A stretch of 64,000 nt of DNA. Source: Pyxidicoccus caerfyrddinensis (GTDB lineage: Bacteria > Myxococcota > Myxococcia > Myxococcales > Myxococcaceae). Shown here piece after piece: positions 28,888 through 38,195 of the stretch. Location: positions 248,001-312,000 of the forward strand of contig NZ_JAAIYA010000006.1 in the NCBI RefSeq assembly GCF_010894405.1. Direction: 5' to 3'. The notes below the pieces were generated by a model. It made no database searches, was not told the origin of the DNA, and saw nothing but the letters and a program-made list of their open reading frames with translations. A program made the position numbers and the translations under genes. Numbering within the stretch: position 1 is the first letter of the stretch; the number at the start of each line of letters is the position of its first letter.

Positions 28888-29988
28888 TCAGTGCCGTACC
28901 GGGCGCCGCCGGGACCGCGTGTCACCGAGCAGCAGGGCTCCTTCCGCGCGGCACTCGCGGGGCGTCATGCCGAACGCCGCCTTGAAGGCGCGGCCGAAGT
29001 GGGAGAGGTCCTGGAATCCCCACCGGAAGGCGATGTCCGCGATGGTGCGCTCCCGCAGCTCCGGGGCGAGCAGCGCCTGCCGGCACCGGGCGAGCCGCCG
29101 TGCGAGCACCCAGCGCATGAAGGACTCGCCTCCTTCCGCGAACAGTCCATGCAGGTAGCGCGTGGAGCAGCGGAAGTGGGAAGCGACGGTCGCCGGGCTC
29201 AGCGCGGGGTCCGCGAGGTTGCGCTCGGCGTAGTCGCGGATGGCGTGCCGCCGGGCCTCGCGCACACTCCTCGTGTCCGGCCGGGGTCCATCCTCCTTCG
29301 CGTTGAAGCCCACCGCGAGCAGCGACACCAGGATGTCCGAGAGCGAGCCGGAGACAGGCTCCGCGACTTCGTTGCGCGCGAAGGCGTTCACGTACGCGGA
29401 CACGAGCGCGCCCGTGCCCTCGTTGGCCCGCAGCACGCTGCCAATCGACTTGTCCGCGTCCACGAGTCGCGGCCGGAGCGCGGCGTACGGCACGAGGATG
29501 ACGACGCGGCGATACGCGGTGTCGAAGGAGAGTTGGCCGGGCCGCACCCCGTCGAGCAGCTCCACGTCGCCCGGCTGCGTCTGATACTCCGGCCGGCGCG
29601 GCTGCCGCACCGTGCAGACGCCCTCCAATTGCATGCAGATGAAGAAGCACTCGCGCGGCGCCCGGGCGATTTCCGTCTCCCCCCGGTACACCCGCTGCGA
29701 GGCCGAGTGCACGTGCGTCACCGACAGCGGCCCCGCTTCCCGATGGTCCAACCTGCCGAAGAACGGCTCGTTCCTGCGCTTCTGCTCCGTGCGCAGGCCG
29801 AGGAAGACCCGGCTCGCCGTCTCCTGCCAGTACTCCATCCGCTCCTTGGCGGAGACCATGTCGGTAGTGAAGACAGCAGGCAACGCGCACCCCCGGGCCG
29901 AGGAGACGGACGAGACCGCTGGCACATCATGGCCAGCGACCCCGTTCGCTTCCAGCATCCCCCAGGTACGGAGGTGTGCGGCAGCCAT
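28888..29988 (-). CDS. AraC-family transcriptional regulator (FeaR-like ligand domain)
   Basis: A 366-residue regulator. The N-terminal half (KERMEYWQETASRVFLGL, then ECFFICMQLEGVCTV and QPGDVELLDG) resembles the AraC_binding_2 domain of FeaR/NitR-type regulators. The C-terminal AraC HTH pair includes ATVASHFRCSTRYLHGLF and IADIAFRWGFQDLSHFGRAFKAAFGMTP. AGGAGG lies only 2 bp before the ATG at 29988, so ATG at 29958 is a possible alternative. It follows the subtilisin stop by 17 bp and may be read through from it. Confidence 0.86.
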   Translation of the reverse strand: MAAAHLRTWGMLEANGVAGHDVPAVSSVSSARGCALPAVFTTDMVSAKERMEYWQETASRVFLGLRTEQKRRNEPFFGRLDHREAGPLSVTHVHSASQRVYRGETEIARAPRECFFICMQLEGVCTVRQPRRPEYQTQPGDVELLDGVRPGQLSFDTAYRRVVILVPYAALRPRLVDADKSIGSVLRANEGTGALVSAYVNAFARNEVAEPVSGSLSDILVSLLAVGFNAKEDGPRPDTRSVREARRHAIRDYAERNLADPALSPATVASHFRCSTRYLHGLFAEGGESFMRWVLARRLARCRQALLAPELRERTIADIAFRWGFQDLSHFGRAFKAAFGMTPRECRAEGALLLGDTRSRRRPVRH

Positions 29989-30005
29989 TGCCTCCTACCC
30001 GGGGG

Positions 30006-32066
30006 CTATGGGCCCGTCAGGCGGCTGAGCGTGAAGGGCGAGCGGTACCATGTGCCGCCCGGGAAGCTCACCTGCGTGGAGGCCGTCGCCGTCGAGGGCA
30101 CCCCCGCCGAGCCGCTGACGGTGAACGTGCCCGCGGGCTGCACCGCCGTCGAGGGCGTCCCCGTGCACCCCGGGCACAGGTTGGTACCCGTCACGTAGCT
30201 CAAGCTGAACGAGAGCGACGTCGAGCCGCTGTCCACCACGCCCTGCACCCACGTCGGACGGGTGCCGTTGTAGATGAGGACGTTGGCGACGTGCACCGTC
30301 CCCCGCGAGTCGAAGAGGATGCCCCAGCCGGACTCCTGGGCGTTGTACCAGTTGCCGCTCAGGTTCATCGTCGTGAAGCCGCCGCCGAAGGCCAGCGGCT
30401 GGATGGGCTCGTTGCCCGACGCCGCGCCCTTCGTCCACACGTAGCGCCACTGCCCGGCGCTGAGGGTGAGCTTCGCCGTCCCCACCTTCGTGGCGGACGC
30501 ACTCGAGCCATTCCAGTACGACTCGTAGAGGTCACCCGCCCACACGCCCGTCTCGGCGGTGAGGGTGCTCATGTACCAGATGGGCGCGCCAGCAGAGGTA
30601 TAGGTGAGCCACGTGAGCGAGAGCGAATCGGTGGCGGCGTACTGGATGTCCAGGCCGTTGCCGTTGCGCGCCGGGTTGTACCAGTTGCCCTTCGCGGGCT
30701 TCGTCGGCAGCGGCGGGTAGATGGCGGCGGCGGCGTTGATGAGGCCCGTGCCGCACGCCTTGCACGGCAGCGGCGTGGCGGTGCCCTTGATGCGCGCGGT
30801 GACCTGCGCGGGCGTCATCGACGGCCGCTGGGAGAGGATGAGCGCCGCGAGCCCCGCGACGTGCGGTGACGCCATGGACGTCCCGCTGAGGTAGCGGTAG
30901 CAGTAGTCCCCCGGCAGCAGCGTGGTGCCCGCCTTGTACGCCGCCCACGTGGACACGGCGCCGTCCGTCCCGCTGTACGTCGTCCCGTCCACGGGGCAGC
31001 CGATGCCGTCGCCGTAGAAGGCGGGGCCGCCGCCCGGCGCGGTGACGTCGACCCGCTCCCCGCGGTTGCTGTAGGGCGCGAGCTGTCCGTCCCGTCCGCT
31101 CGCGGCCACGGCGATGACGCCGGTGCACGAGGCGGGCGTCACGTTGGCGGTGTCCGCCGTGTTGTTGCCAGCGGCGGCGACGACCACGACGTTCTTCTGC
31201 ACGGCGTACGTCACCGCGCTCTGGATGTAGGCGTAGCCCGAGCACGGGGCCGTCCCGCTGGTCGTCCCGAAGCTCATGTTGATGACGCGCGCGCCGTTGT
31301 CCGCGGCCCACCGGATGGCGTTGCCCACGTTGCTCAGCACGGGCGCGTTGTTGTTGGACACCTTGACGGGCATGAGCTGGCAGCCCCAGCAGACGCCGGC
31401 GCCGCCGATGCCGTTGTTCGCATTCGCGGCGACGATGCCGGCCACGTGCAGGCCGTGGTGGTACGTGTCGTCGTCCGTCGGGTCCGCGTCGTTGTCACCG
31501 AAGTCGTAGCCCGCGGTCCACTTCCCGTTGAGGTCCGGGTGCGAGAGCCTGCCGGTGTCCAGCACCGCGACCTTCACCGAGCCGGTGACGCTGTTCCACG
31601 CCGTGGGCAGGTTGATGGCGGGGTAGTGCCACTGCTGCGCGTACAGCGGGTCGCTCGGCACCGCGAAGTACTCCATGTAGAGGTCCTCGTGCGCGTACTC
31701 GACGCGAGGGTCCGCGCGCAGCGCCTCGATGGCGCCGAGCAGGTCCGCCTCCTCCTCGGCGATGGACGCGCCCAGGCGCCGCTGCTCCGGCTCCAGCGAC
31801 CAGAGCCGCGCGCCCCCGGCGAGCGCCTTGTCGTCCTGGGCCCGGAAGCCGCGAAGCGTGGGCGGAGAATCGCGCAGGCTCGCCTCGGCCGACTCCCGGA
31901 ACTTCACGATGACGTGTCCCGGGACGAAGCGGCGCGCGGGCTCCCGCAGCGAGGCCTGTGCGTGGGACGGCGGAGAAGACGGTGGGGTGGGGGCTTCGCC
32001 GCACGCGACGAGGGACAGGGACAACGCCAGGGCACCGAGCCAGGGCGCTCGAGACAGGGACTTCAT
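30006..32066 (-). CDS. Secreted subtilisin-family (S8) serine protease, lipoprotein, with C-terminal repeats
   Basis: A 686-residue protein with GGAGGT just before the ATG at 32066 and a lipobox LVACGE. Residues 46-130 look like an inhibitory propeptide (FVPGHVIVKF). The catalytic triad is Asp170 (VAVLDTG), His204 (HHGLHVAGIVA) and Ser397 (SGTSMASPHVAGLAAL); the oxyanion Asn is in VVAAAGNN. Two C-terminal copies of a GNWYNPxxxGxGxxxD motif (about residues 530 and 610) form a beta-domain seen in other extracellular bacterial proteins. Probably used in predation or nutrition. Confidence 0.9.
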   Translation of the reverse strand: MKSLSRAPWLGALALSLSLVACGEAPTPPSSPPSHAQASLREPARRFVPGHVIVKFRESAEASLRDSPPTLRGFRAQDDKALAGGARLWSLEPEQRRLGASIAEEEADLLGAIEALRADPRVEYAHEDLYMEYFAVPSDPLYAQQWHYPAINLPTAWNSVTGSVKVAVLDTGRLSHPDLNGKWTAGYDFGDNDADPTDDDTYHHGLHVAGIVAANANNGIGGAGVCWGCQLMPVKVSNNNAPVLSNVGNAIRWAADNGARVINMSFGTTSGTAPCSGYAYIQSAVTYAVQKNVVVVAAAGNNTADTANVTPASCTGVIAVAASGRDGQLAPYSNRGERVDVTAPGGGPAFYGDGIGCPVDGTTYSGTDGAVSTWAAYKAGTTLLPGDYCYRYLSGTSMASPHVAGLAALILSQRPSMTPAQVTARIKGTATPLPCKACGTGLINAAAAIYPPLPTKPAKGNWYNPARNGNGLDIQYAATDSLSLTWLTYTSAGAPIWYMSTLTAETGVWAGDLYESYWNGSSASATKVGTAKLTLSAGQWRYVWTKGAASGNEPIQPLAFGGGFTTMNLSGNWYNAQESGWGILFDSRGTVHVANVLIYNGTRPTWVQGVVDSGSTSLSFSLSYVTGTNLCPGCTGTPSTAVQPAGTFTVSGSAGVPSTATASTQVSFPGGTWYRSPFTLSRLTGP

Positions 32067-32302
32067 GACGACCTCCAGTGACGGCCGCGGAGCGTCAGCG
32101 CCCCGGACCGTGGAGGCAGAGATAGGGCGGGGCGCGCACGGGGAATCGGCCAGGAGTGCATGCGGATTCGACCGGGAGCGCACGCGGGGCTCCCTGGGGT
32201 CCCGGGTCTCTGACGCACGCGGCCACGCCGGACGCCCGCCCCTGAAACCAGACAAACCCGAGTTGCCCCCTATACTGCGCGGCGGGAGGGACACTTCACC
32301 GC

Positions 32303-33550
32303 ATGGGCACGCGCATTCTCGGGATGGTCCTCGCAGGGGGGCAGGGAACGCGGCTCGCGCCGCTCACACAGCGGCGCTCGAAGCCAGCGGTGCCCTTCGG
32401 GTCGAAGTTCCGCATCATCGACTTCGCCCTCAACAACTTCATCAACTCGGGCATCTACTCCATCTACGTCCTGACGCAGTTCAAGGCGCAGTCGCTGACG
32501 GAGCACATCCAGCGCGGGTGGCGCTTCGGCTCGGTGATGCTGTCGGACTACTTCATCACGCTCGTGCCGGCGCAGATGTACCTGTACGAGGAGCTGGGGC
32601 CCGTGTGGTACCGGGGCACGGCGGACGCCATCTACCAGAACATGCACCTGGTGGAGAACCACCTGCCCGAGCACATGGCCATCTTCTCCGGCGACCACAT
32701 CTACAAGATGAACGTGGCGCACATGCTGGAGATGCACGAGGACCTGCGCGCCGACATCACCATCGCCGCGTACCCTACGCCGCTCGCGGACGCGCACCGC
32801 TTCGGCGTCATGCAGGTGGACGAGCGTGGCCGCGTGACGGAGTTCCAGGAGAAGCCCAAGGACCCCAAGGCCATTCCGGGCCGGCCCGACACGGCGCTGG
32901 CCAGCATGGGCAACTACATCTTCCGCAGCAAGGTGCTGGCGGAGTTGCTGGAGGTGGACGCGAAGACGGAGGGCTCGCAGCACGACTTCGGCAAGGACGT
33001 GCTGCCCCGCGCGCTGCGCGACGGCTACCACATCCAGACGTACGACTTCGCGAAGAACCCCATCCCCGGGCAGACGCGGCCCAACACGTACTGGCGCGAC
33101 GTGGGGACGCTGGACGCGTACCACGAGGCGTCCATGGACCTCGTCTCCATCAACCCCGAGTTCGACATCTTCAACGCCGAGTGGCCGCTGCGCACCGCCA
33201 ACGAGTACAGCCCGCCGGCCAAGTTCGTCCACGAGTCGGGCGAGCGGGTGGGCCGCGCGCTCAACTCCATGGTGGCCGGAGGCTGCATCGTCTCCGGCGG
33301 TGTGGTGCGCGAGAGCATCCTCTTCCGCCGCGTCCGGGTGAACAGCTACGCGAAGGTGGAGCGCTCCATCGTCTTCGACGAGGTGGACATCGGCCGTCAC
33401 GCGCAGGTGAAGAACGCCATCATCGACAAGGGCGTGCGCGTGCCGCCCAACGCGAAGATTGGCTTCGACCTGGAAGCCGACAAGGCGCGCGGCTTCACGG
33501 TGACGGACTCCGGCATCGTCGTGGTGCCCAAGGGCTACCGCTTCGAGTAG
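32303..33550 (+). CDS. glgC: Glucose-1-phosphate adenylyltransferase (ADP-glucose pyrophosphorylase)
   Basis: Makes ADP-glucose from ATP and glucose-1-phosphate, the committed step of glycogen synthesis. The 415 residues begin with the nucleotide-binding [25 protein letters not shown] and [15 protein letters not shown]. The glucose-1-P site (EKPKDPK) is present, and the C-terminal left-handed beta-helix repeat region runs from about residue 310. No glgA, glgB or glgX lies nearby in the window, so it is a lone glycogen gene here. Confidence 0.95.
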   Translation: MGTRILGMVLAGGQGTRLAPLTQRRSKPAVPFGSKFRIIDFALNNFINSGIYSIYVLTQFKAQSLTEHIQRGWRFGSVMLSDYFITLVPAQMYLYEELGPVWYRGTADAIYQNMHLVENHLPEHMAIFSGDHIYKMNVAHMLEMHEDLRADITIAAYPTPLADAHRFGVMQVDERGRVTEFQEKPKDPKAIPGRPDTALASMGNYIFRSKVLAELLEVDAKTEGSQHDFGKDVLPRALRDGYHIQTYDFAKNPIPGQTRPNTYWRDVGTLDAYHEASMDLVSINPEFDIFNAEWPLRTANEYSPPAKFVHESGERVGRALNSMVAGGCIVSGGVVRESILFRRVRVNSYAKVERSIVFDEVDIGRHAQVKNAIIDKGVRVPPNAKIGFDLEADKARGFTVTDSGIVVVPKGYRFE

Positions 33551-33709
33551 GCCGCGTTCAACGCCTGTTCAGGCTTTGGGGTGCATTCCTTCAACGGGAC
33601 TGCGTCTTGTCGCCCGTGTAACAGCGCTCTCCCGGTGACTTCTCGGAGGGTGGCTGCGAGTCTACCGTACGACACTGGCGCGGGGGGCGCGTCCGGCGGA
33701 GTTCATCCA

Positions 33710-33734
33710 GGTGCGACGCGTCTCGCGTCGCACC
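33710..33734 (+). terminator. Perfect 11-bp hairpin after glgC
   Basis: GGTGCGACGCG (33710-33720) and CGCGTCGCACC (33724-33734) pair perfectly across the triplet TCT. It lies in the 237-bp gap between glgC and the polyketide synthase gene, 160 bp after the glgC stop and 54 bp before the next ATG. The rest of the gap shows nothing recognisable. It could end glgC transcription or structure the leader of the next operon. Confidence 0.5.
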
Positions 33735-33787
33735 CGGCCTCCGGGTAAGCCTCATCCTGAGCGCGTCGCGAAGGACTCGAGAACTTC

Positions 33788-34873
33788 ATGCATAGCAGCG
33801 CACCCGGCCAGGACACCTCGCCCTTCATCCGCGCGGTAGGTCGTGCCCTCCCTCCGCACTACGCCACACAGGAGCAGCTCATCGCGGCCTTCCGCGAGCT
33901 GTGGGCCCGGAAGCACTTCAACCTCGAGCGGCTCGAGGACCTGCACCGCGCCGTGCAGGTGGGCGGCCGCCACCTCGCGCTGCCGATTGAGGCGTACCCG
34001 CCGCTCACCACCTTCCAGCAGCGCAACGACGCCTGGATTCGCGAGGCCACGGCGCTGAGCGAGGTGGTGGTGCGTCAGGCGCTGGACAAGGCGGAGCTGG
34101 CGCCTTCGGACGTGGACCACGTCTTCTTCGCCACGGTGACGGGCATCGCCACGCCCAGCATCGAGGCGCGGGTGGCCAACCGAGTGCGCTTCCGCGAGGA
34201 CTTCAAGCGCACGCCCCTCTTCGGTCTCGGGTGCGTGGCGGGCGCGGCGGGGCTCGCGCGCGCGGCGGACTACCTGCGCGCCTTCCCGACGCACACCGCG
34301 CTCGTCATCGCCACGGAGCTGTGCTCGCTGACGTTGCAGCGCGAGGACCTGTCCATCCCCAACATCATCGCCTCGGGCCTCTTCGGGGACGGCGCGGCGT
34401 GCGCGGTGCTGCGCGGCGCGGCGGCGCCCGGCGCGAAGGGCCCCAGGGTGGTGGCGTCGCGGTCCGTCTTCTACCCGGAGACCGAGCGCGTCATGGGCTG
34501 GGACGTGGTGGACTCGGGCTTCAAGGTGGTGCTGTCCGCCAAGGTGCCCAACCTGGTGAAGGACCACATCCGGGGCAACGTGGACGGCTTCCTCGCGGAG
34601 CACGGCCTTGGGCGCAAGGACGTGCGGCACTGGGTGGCGCATACCGGTGGGCCCAAGGTGCTCAAGGCCTTCGAGGAGGCGCTGGAGCTGGAGGCGTCCA
34701 CGCTGGAGCGCTCGTGGGCGTCGCTGCGCGAGGTGGGCAACCTCTCCTCGGCGTCGGTGCTCTTCGTGCTGGGCGAGACGCTGGAGGACGCGGGGGCGCG
34801 TCCGGGTGACTGGGGCGTGATGATGGCCATGGGGCCGGGCTTCTGCGCGGAGATGGTGCTCTTGCGATGGTGA
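33788..34873 (+). CDS. Type III polyketide synthase (chalcone/stilbene synthase superfamily)
   Basis: A 361-residue iterative condensing enzyme that extends an acyl starter with malonyl-CoA, then cyclises it to a resorcinol or pyrone. The catalytic triad is Cys149 (FGLGCVAGAAGLARA), His285 (WVAHTGGPKV) and Asn318 (REVGNLSSASVLF). Gly-rich GDGAACAVL and the C-terminal GPGF are also family marks. It heads an overlapping cluster with a fatty-acyl ligase and carrier protein, so a long acyl starter is likely, giving an alkylresorcinol or alkylpyrone. The product is inferred, not visible. Confidence 0.93.
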   Translation: MHSSAPGQDTSPFIRAVGRALPPHYATQEQLIAAFRELWARKHFNLERLEDLHRAVQVGGRHLALPIEAYPPLTTFQQRNDAWIREATALSEVVVRQALDKAELAPSDVDHVFFATVTGIATPSIEARVANRVRFREDFKRTPLFGLGCVAGAAGLARAADYLRAFPTHTALVIATELCSLTLQREDLSIPNIIASGLFGDGAACAVLRGAAAPGAKGPRVVASRSVFYPETERVMGWDVVDSGFKVVLSAKVPNLVKDHIRGNVDGFLAEHGLGRKDVRHWVAHTGGPKVLKAFEEALELEASTLERSWASLREVGNLSSASVLFVLGETLEDAGARPGDWGVMMAMGPGFCAEMVLLRW

Positions 34874-35442
34874 CCTCCACCCAAGCCGTCTTCCTGGGCT
34901 TCATGGCGCTGCTCGTGGTGGAGCGGCTGGTGGAGCTGGTGCTGTCCAAGCGCAACGCGGGACGGGCCTTCGCGCGGGGCGGCGTGGAGACGGGGCAGGG
35001 GCACTACCGCTTCATGGTGGTGTTCCACACGCTGTTCCTCGGGGCGTGCGTGGCGGAGGTGCTCGTCCTGGAGTCGCCCTTCCCGGGAGGGTGGGGCTGG
35101 GCGGCGCTGGGCGGGGCGGTGGCGGCGCAGGCCTTGCGTTACTGGGCCATCGCGACGCTCGGGGACAGGTGGAACTCGCGCATCATCGTGGTACCGGGGC
35201 TGCCGCCGGTGACGGGCGGGCCCTACCGCTTCCTGCGTCATCCCAACTACGTGGCCGTGGTGCTGGAGCTGGCGTGTGTGCCGCTCATCCACGGCGCGTG
35301 GCGGACGGCGCTGTGCTTCTCGGTGGGAAACGCGGCGCTGCTCTTCGTGCGGATTCGCGCGGAGGAGGCGGCGCTCGGCGACGCGTACGCGCGCGAGTTC
35401 GCCCACCGTCCCCGCTTCATCCCGGAGGTGCCCCGTGACTGA
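34867..35442 (+). CDS. Isoprenylcysteine carboxyl methyltransferase (ICMT) family membrane methyltransferase
   Basis: A 191-residue membrane protein with four or five hydrophobic helices and the ICMT core: RWNSRIIVVPGLPPVTGGPYRFLRHPNYVAVVLEL (His and Pro of RHPNY near residue 125) and the distal EEAALGDAYAREF. The family includes SrsB, the alkylresorcinol methyltransferase of Streptomyces. The gene overlaps the synthase gene by 7 bp, so O-methylation of the lipid product is the likely role. No isoprenylcysteine substrate is expected in a bacterium. Confidence 0.88.
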   Translation: MVTSTQAVFLGFMALLVVERLVELVLSKRNAGRAFARGGVETGQGHYRFMVVFHTLFLGACVAEVLVLESPFPGGWGWAALGGAVAAQALRYWAIATLGDRWNSRIIVVPGLPPVTGGPYRFLRHPNYVAVVLELACVPLIHGAWRTALCFSVGNAALLFVRIRAEEAALGDAYAREFAHRPRFIPEVPRD

Positions 35443-35722
35443 GACCGAACTGCAGGTGCTGGCGGAGATCCGCCGCATCGCCGCCGACGAGCTGGAGTGG
35501 AAGGGCGCGGTGGAGCCGACGCACGACCTGCTGAAGGACCTGCAGCTCGACAGCCTGGGGCTGACGGTGCTGGCGGTGGGGCTGGAGAACCGCTTCCGCA
35601 TCCGCCTGTCCGAGGAGGATGCGCAGGAGGTGCGCACGGTGGAGGACCTGGCGCGCCTGGTGGCGCAGCGGGCCGCGGCGTCCGGAGCACCGGCCCCGAG
35701 GACCCCGGAGGTGCGCCCGTGA
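35435..35722 (+). CDS. Acyl carrier protein
   Basis: A 95-residue carrier. The GTG at 35435 has GGAGG 7 bp before it and overlaps the methyltransferase gene by 8 bp. The phosphopantetheine site is the serine of LQLDSLGLTVLAVGLE, about residue 39. Helices before and after it (LAEIRRIAADELE, EDLARLVAQRAAA) fit an ACP. It has a Pro/Ala-rich tail. Being next to an acyl-AMP ligase, it probably receives the fatty acyl group. Confidence 0.88.
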   Translation: MTETELQVLAEIRRIAADELEWKGAVEPTHDLLKDLQLDSLGLTVLAVGLENRFRIRLSEEDAQEVRTVEDLARLVAQRAAASGAPAPRTPEVRP

Positions 35723-37518
35723 AGGGCGCGGGCTCTGAAGTTACGCCCGTGACGGGGGCCGTGAAGGGCGCGGTCCTGCCCGCGCTGAAGCACCCGACGG
35801 TGAACGCGATGCTCGCGGCCACGGCGCGCACCACGTCGCACGGGCTGACCTTCGTGGACGCGAGCGAGCGGGAGGTGTCCGTTCCGTGGGCGGAGGTGTA
35901 CCGCCGCGCCCGGCGCACGGCAGCGGGGCTGGCGCGGCTGGGCGTGCGCGAGGGCGAGCGGGTGGCGCTGCTGTTGCCCACCTCGCCGGGCTTCATGGAC
36001 GCGTACTTCGGCACGCTGCTGGCGGGAGCGGTGCCGGTGCCGCTCTACCCGCCGGTGCGGCTGGGGCGGCTGGAGGAGTACCACCGGGCCACGGCGCGGA
36101 TGCTCCAGGTGACGGGGGCGGCGGCGGTGCTGACGGACTCGCGGGTGCGGCTGCTGCTGGGGCCGAGCGTGGAGCGCGCCCGGCCGCGCCTGGGCTGCCA
36201 CACCGTGGACGAGGTGTCGCGCGGGGACGAGGAGCTGGAGGTGCCGGTGCGTCCGGAGGGGCTGGGGCTCATCCAGTTCTCGTCGGGCTCCACGGTGGAC
36301 CCGAAGCCGGTGGCGCTGACGCAGGGGGCGCTGATGTCGCAGGTGGCGGCGCTGGAGGTGGCGATGCCGCTGCGGCCGGGGACTCCGCCGGTGGGCGTGA
36401 GCTGGCTGCCGCTGTACCACGACATGGGGCTCATCGGCTGTGTGCTGTCGGCGCTGTACTACCCGGGGAACCTGGTGCTGATTCCGCCGGAGGCATTCCT
36501 GGCGCGGCCCGCGCTGTGGCTGCGCGCGCTGTCGCGGCACAGGGGCTTCATCTCGCCCGCGCCCAACTTCGCGTATGGCCTGTGCCTGAAGCGGGTGAAG
36601 GACGAGGACATGCAGGGCATGGACCTGTCCTCCTGGAAGCACGCGCTCAACGGCGCGGAGCCGGTGTCGTCGGACACGCTGCGCCGCTTCGCGCAGCGCT
36701 TCGAGCGGTGGGGCTTCTCCGCGCGGGCGCTGCGGCCGGTGTACGGGCTGTCGGAGGCGTCGCTGGCGGTGACCTTTCCACCGGAGGGCCGGGGCCCGCG
36801 CTCGCTGGGCGTGGATGCCGGAGTGCTGGCGCGCGAGGCGCGGGTGGAGACGGGGACGCGGGAGTTGGTGAGCGTGGGCGGGCCGGTGGCGGGCTTCGAG
36901 GTGGAGGTGCGGGACGCGGCGGGCGCGGCGCTGCCGGAGAAGCGGGTGGGGCGCGTCTACGCGCGGGGGCCGTCGTTGATGTCGGGCTACTACGGCGACG
37001 CGGAGGCGACGGGCCGGGCGCTGTCTGCGGAGGGCTGGCTGGACACGGGCGACCTGGGCTTCCTGGCGGACGGGGAGCTGTACCTCACGGGCCGGGCGAA
37101 GGACGTGGTCATCATCCGGGGGGCCAACCACGCGCCGCAGGCGTTCGAGGAGCCGCTCCAGGCGGTGGACGGCGTGCGCACGGGCTGCGCGGTGGCGCTG
37201 GGCTTCACGCCGGAGGGCGGCGAGGACGAGGCGCTGCTCATCCTCGCGGAGCGCGCGGGGCCGGGGGCGGCGGAAGAGGTGGAGGAGCGCATCCGCGCGG
37301 CGGTGGTGGAGGCCACGGGCGTGCGGCCGCACACGGTGCGGCTGTTGGAGCCGGGGACGCTGCCGCGCACGTCGAGCGGCAAGCTGCGCCGGACGGAGGC
37401 GCTGCGGCGCTACCTGGCCGGAGAGCTGGCGCCGCCGAAGAAGGTAGGCATGGTCGGCATGGCGGTGGAGATGGCGAAGAGCGCCATCGCCATGGCGAGG
37501 GCGGAGCAGGACTCGTGA
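35719..37518 (+). CDS. Fatty-acyl-AMP ligase (FAAL)-type adenylating enzyme
   Basis: A 599-residue ANL-superfamily enzyme. The AMP-binding P-loop reads LIQFSSGSTVDPKPVALT, followed by SWLPLYHDMGLIG (a hallmark of FAALs), VYGLSEASLAVTFP, and A8 region YLTGRAKDVVIIRGANHAPQ. The C-terminal catalytic lysine is in RTSSGKLRR. It activates a fatty acid as acyl-AMP and most likely passes it to the ACP encoded just upstream. GTG start at 35719 overlaps the ACP stop; the C-terminus overlaps the start of the repeat-built frame. Confidence 0.92.
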   Translation: MKGAGSEVTPVTGAVKGAVLPALKHPTVNAMLAATARTTSHGLTFVDASEREVSVPWAEVYRRARRTAAGLARLGVREGERVALLLPTSPGFMDAYFGTLLAGAVPVPLYPPVRLGRLEEYHRATARMLQVTGAAAVLTDSRVRLLLGPSVERARPRLGCHTVDEVSRGDEELEVPVRPEGLGLIQFSSGSTVDPKPVALTQGALMSQVAALEVAMPLRPGTPPVGVSWLPLYHDMGLIGCVLSALYYPGNLVLIPPEAFLARPALWLRALSRHRGFISPAPNFAYGLCLKRVKDEDMQGMDLSSWKHALNGAEPVSSDTLRRFAQRFERWGFSARALRPVYGLSEASLAVTFPPEGRGPRSLGVDAGVLAREARVETGTRELVSVGGPVAGFEVEVRDAAGAALPEKRVGRVYARGPSLMSGYYGDAEATGRALSAEGWLDTGDLGFLADGELYLTGRAKDVVIIRGANHAPQAFEEPLQAVDGVRTGCAVALGFTPEGGEDEALLILAERAGPGAAEEVEERIRAAVVEATGVRPHTVRLLEPGTLPRTSSGKLRRTEALRRYLAGELAPPKKVGMVGMAVEMAKSAIAMARAEQDS

Positions 37519-38195
37519 GCTGGAGCTCGGCGGAGTCAGGACGCGATAGCCCGCAGCGCGCCGCTCCGCCCCAGCTGGAGGATGCCTCGCGGAATGAACG
37601 TTCCTTCCGCGGCTCCCGGCCGCCGGGAGGCAGCCCCCTCCGTGCTGCGGGCCAGCCCCGTGCCCAGGAGGATGACTCGTGGAATGAACGTTCCTTCCGC
37701 TGCCCCCGGCCGCCGGGGGAGACCTCAGTCCATACGGGCCGCTCCCTCGCCCAGGAGGAGGACTCGCGGAATGAACGTTCCTTCCGCGGCTCCCGGTCGC
37801 CGGGGGAGACCTCAGTCCATACGGGCCGCCCCCACGCCCAGGAGGAGGGCTCGCGGAATGAACGTTCCTTCCGCGGCTCCCGGTCGCCTGGGGAGATCTC
37901 AGTCCATACGGGCCGCCCCCTCGCCCAGGAGGAGGACGCGCGGAATGAACGTTCCTTCCACGGCAGCCGGCGGCCGGGAGGCACCTCCCGCCATGCGAGT
38001 CGCCCCCGTGCCCTGAAGGACTCGCGGAATGAACGTTCCTTCCACGGCCACCAGCCACCGGGAGGCACCCCCCTCCGTGCTGCGATCTACCCCCGTGCCC
38101 TGGAGGAGGACGCGCGGAATGAACGTTCCTTCCACGGCAGCCGGCCGCCGGGAGGCACCTCATCGGACGCGGCGTGGGCGGAGAGCGCCACGTGA
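37515..38195 (+). CDS. Repeat-built open frame (seven NERSF repeats), possible coding gene
   Basis: An uninterrupted 226-residue frame. Its GTG at 37515 overlaps the acyl ligase stop (GTGA) and its TGA at 38193-38195 overlaps the monooxygenase GTG (GTGA). It reads seven variants of a roughly 29-residue unit with a fixed core SRNERSFRGSRPPGG or close. The product is very basic, Pro/Gly/Ser-rich and lacks cysteine-rich or membrane features. The spacing of the cores is always a multiple of three. It may be a real translated peptide, or a palindromic-element array that kept the frame open to preserve coupling. I cannot decide from the sequence. Confidence 0.4.
   Translation: MSWSSAESGRDSPQRAAPPQLEDASRNERSFRGSRPPGGSPLRAAGQPRAQEDDSWNERSFRCPRPPGETSVHTGRSLAQEEDSRNERSFRGSRSPGETSVHTGRPHAQEEGSRNERSFRGSRSPGEISVHTGRPLAQEEDARNERSFHGSRRPGGTSRHASRPRALKDSRNERSFHGHQPPGGTPLRAAIYPRALEEDARNERSFHGSRPPGGTSSDAAWAESAT
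37591..38133. repeat. Array of seven 84-90 bp units with an 18-bp near-palindromic core
   Basis: Seven identical cores GGAATGAACGTTCCTTCC start at 37591, 37681, 37768, 37855, 37942, 38026 and 38116 (spacing 90, 87, 87, 87, 84, 90). In several copies the palindrome extends by flanking CGC/GCG. Most cores are followed by a second dyad such as CTCCCGGCcGCCGGGAG. The intervening stretches are related to each other, unlike CRISPR spacers. An identical core is found alone at 20443. Confidence 0.93.

Noticed and set aside
37238-38068. A 276-residue minus-strand frame with KERSF repeats
   Set aside because: All frames through the repeat array are open because the unit length is a multiple of three. 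The minus frame has no coupling signals and runs into the ligase gene.
37591-38133. CRISPR array
   Set aside because: The repeated core is only 18 bp, the intervening 66-72 bp stretches are related to one another, the spacing varies in threes, and no cas genes are nearby.
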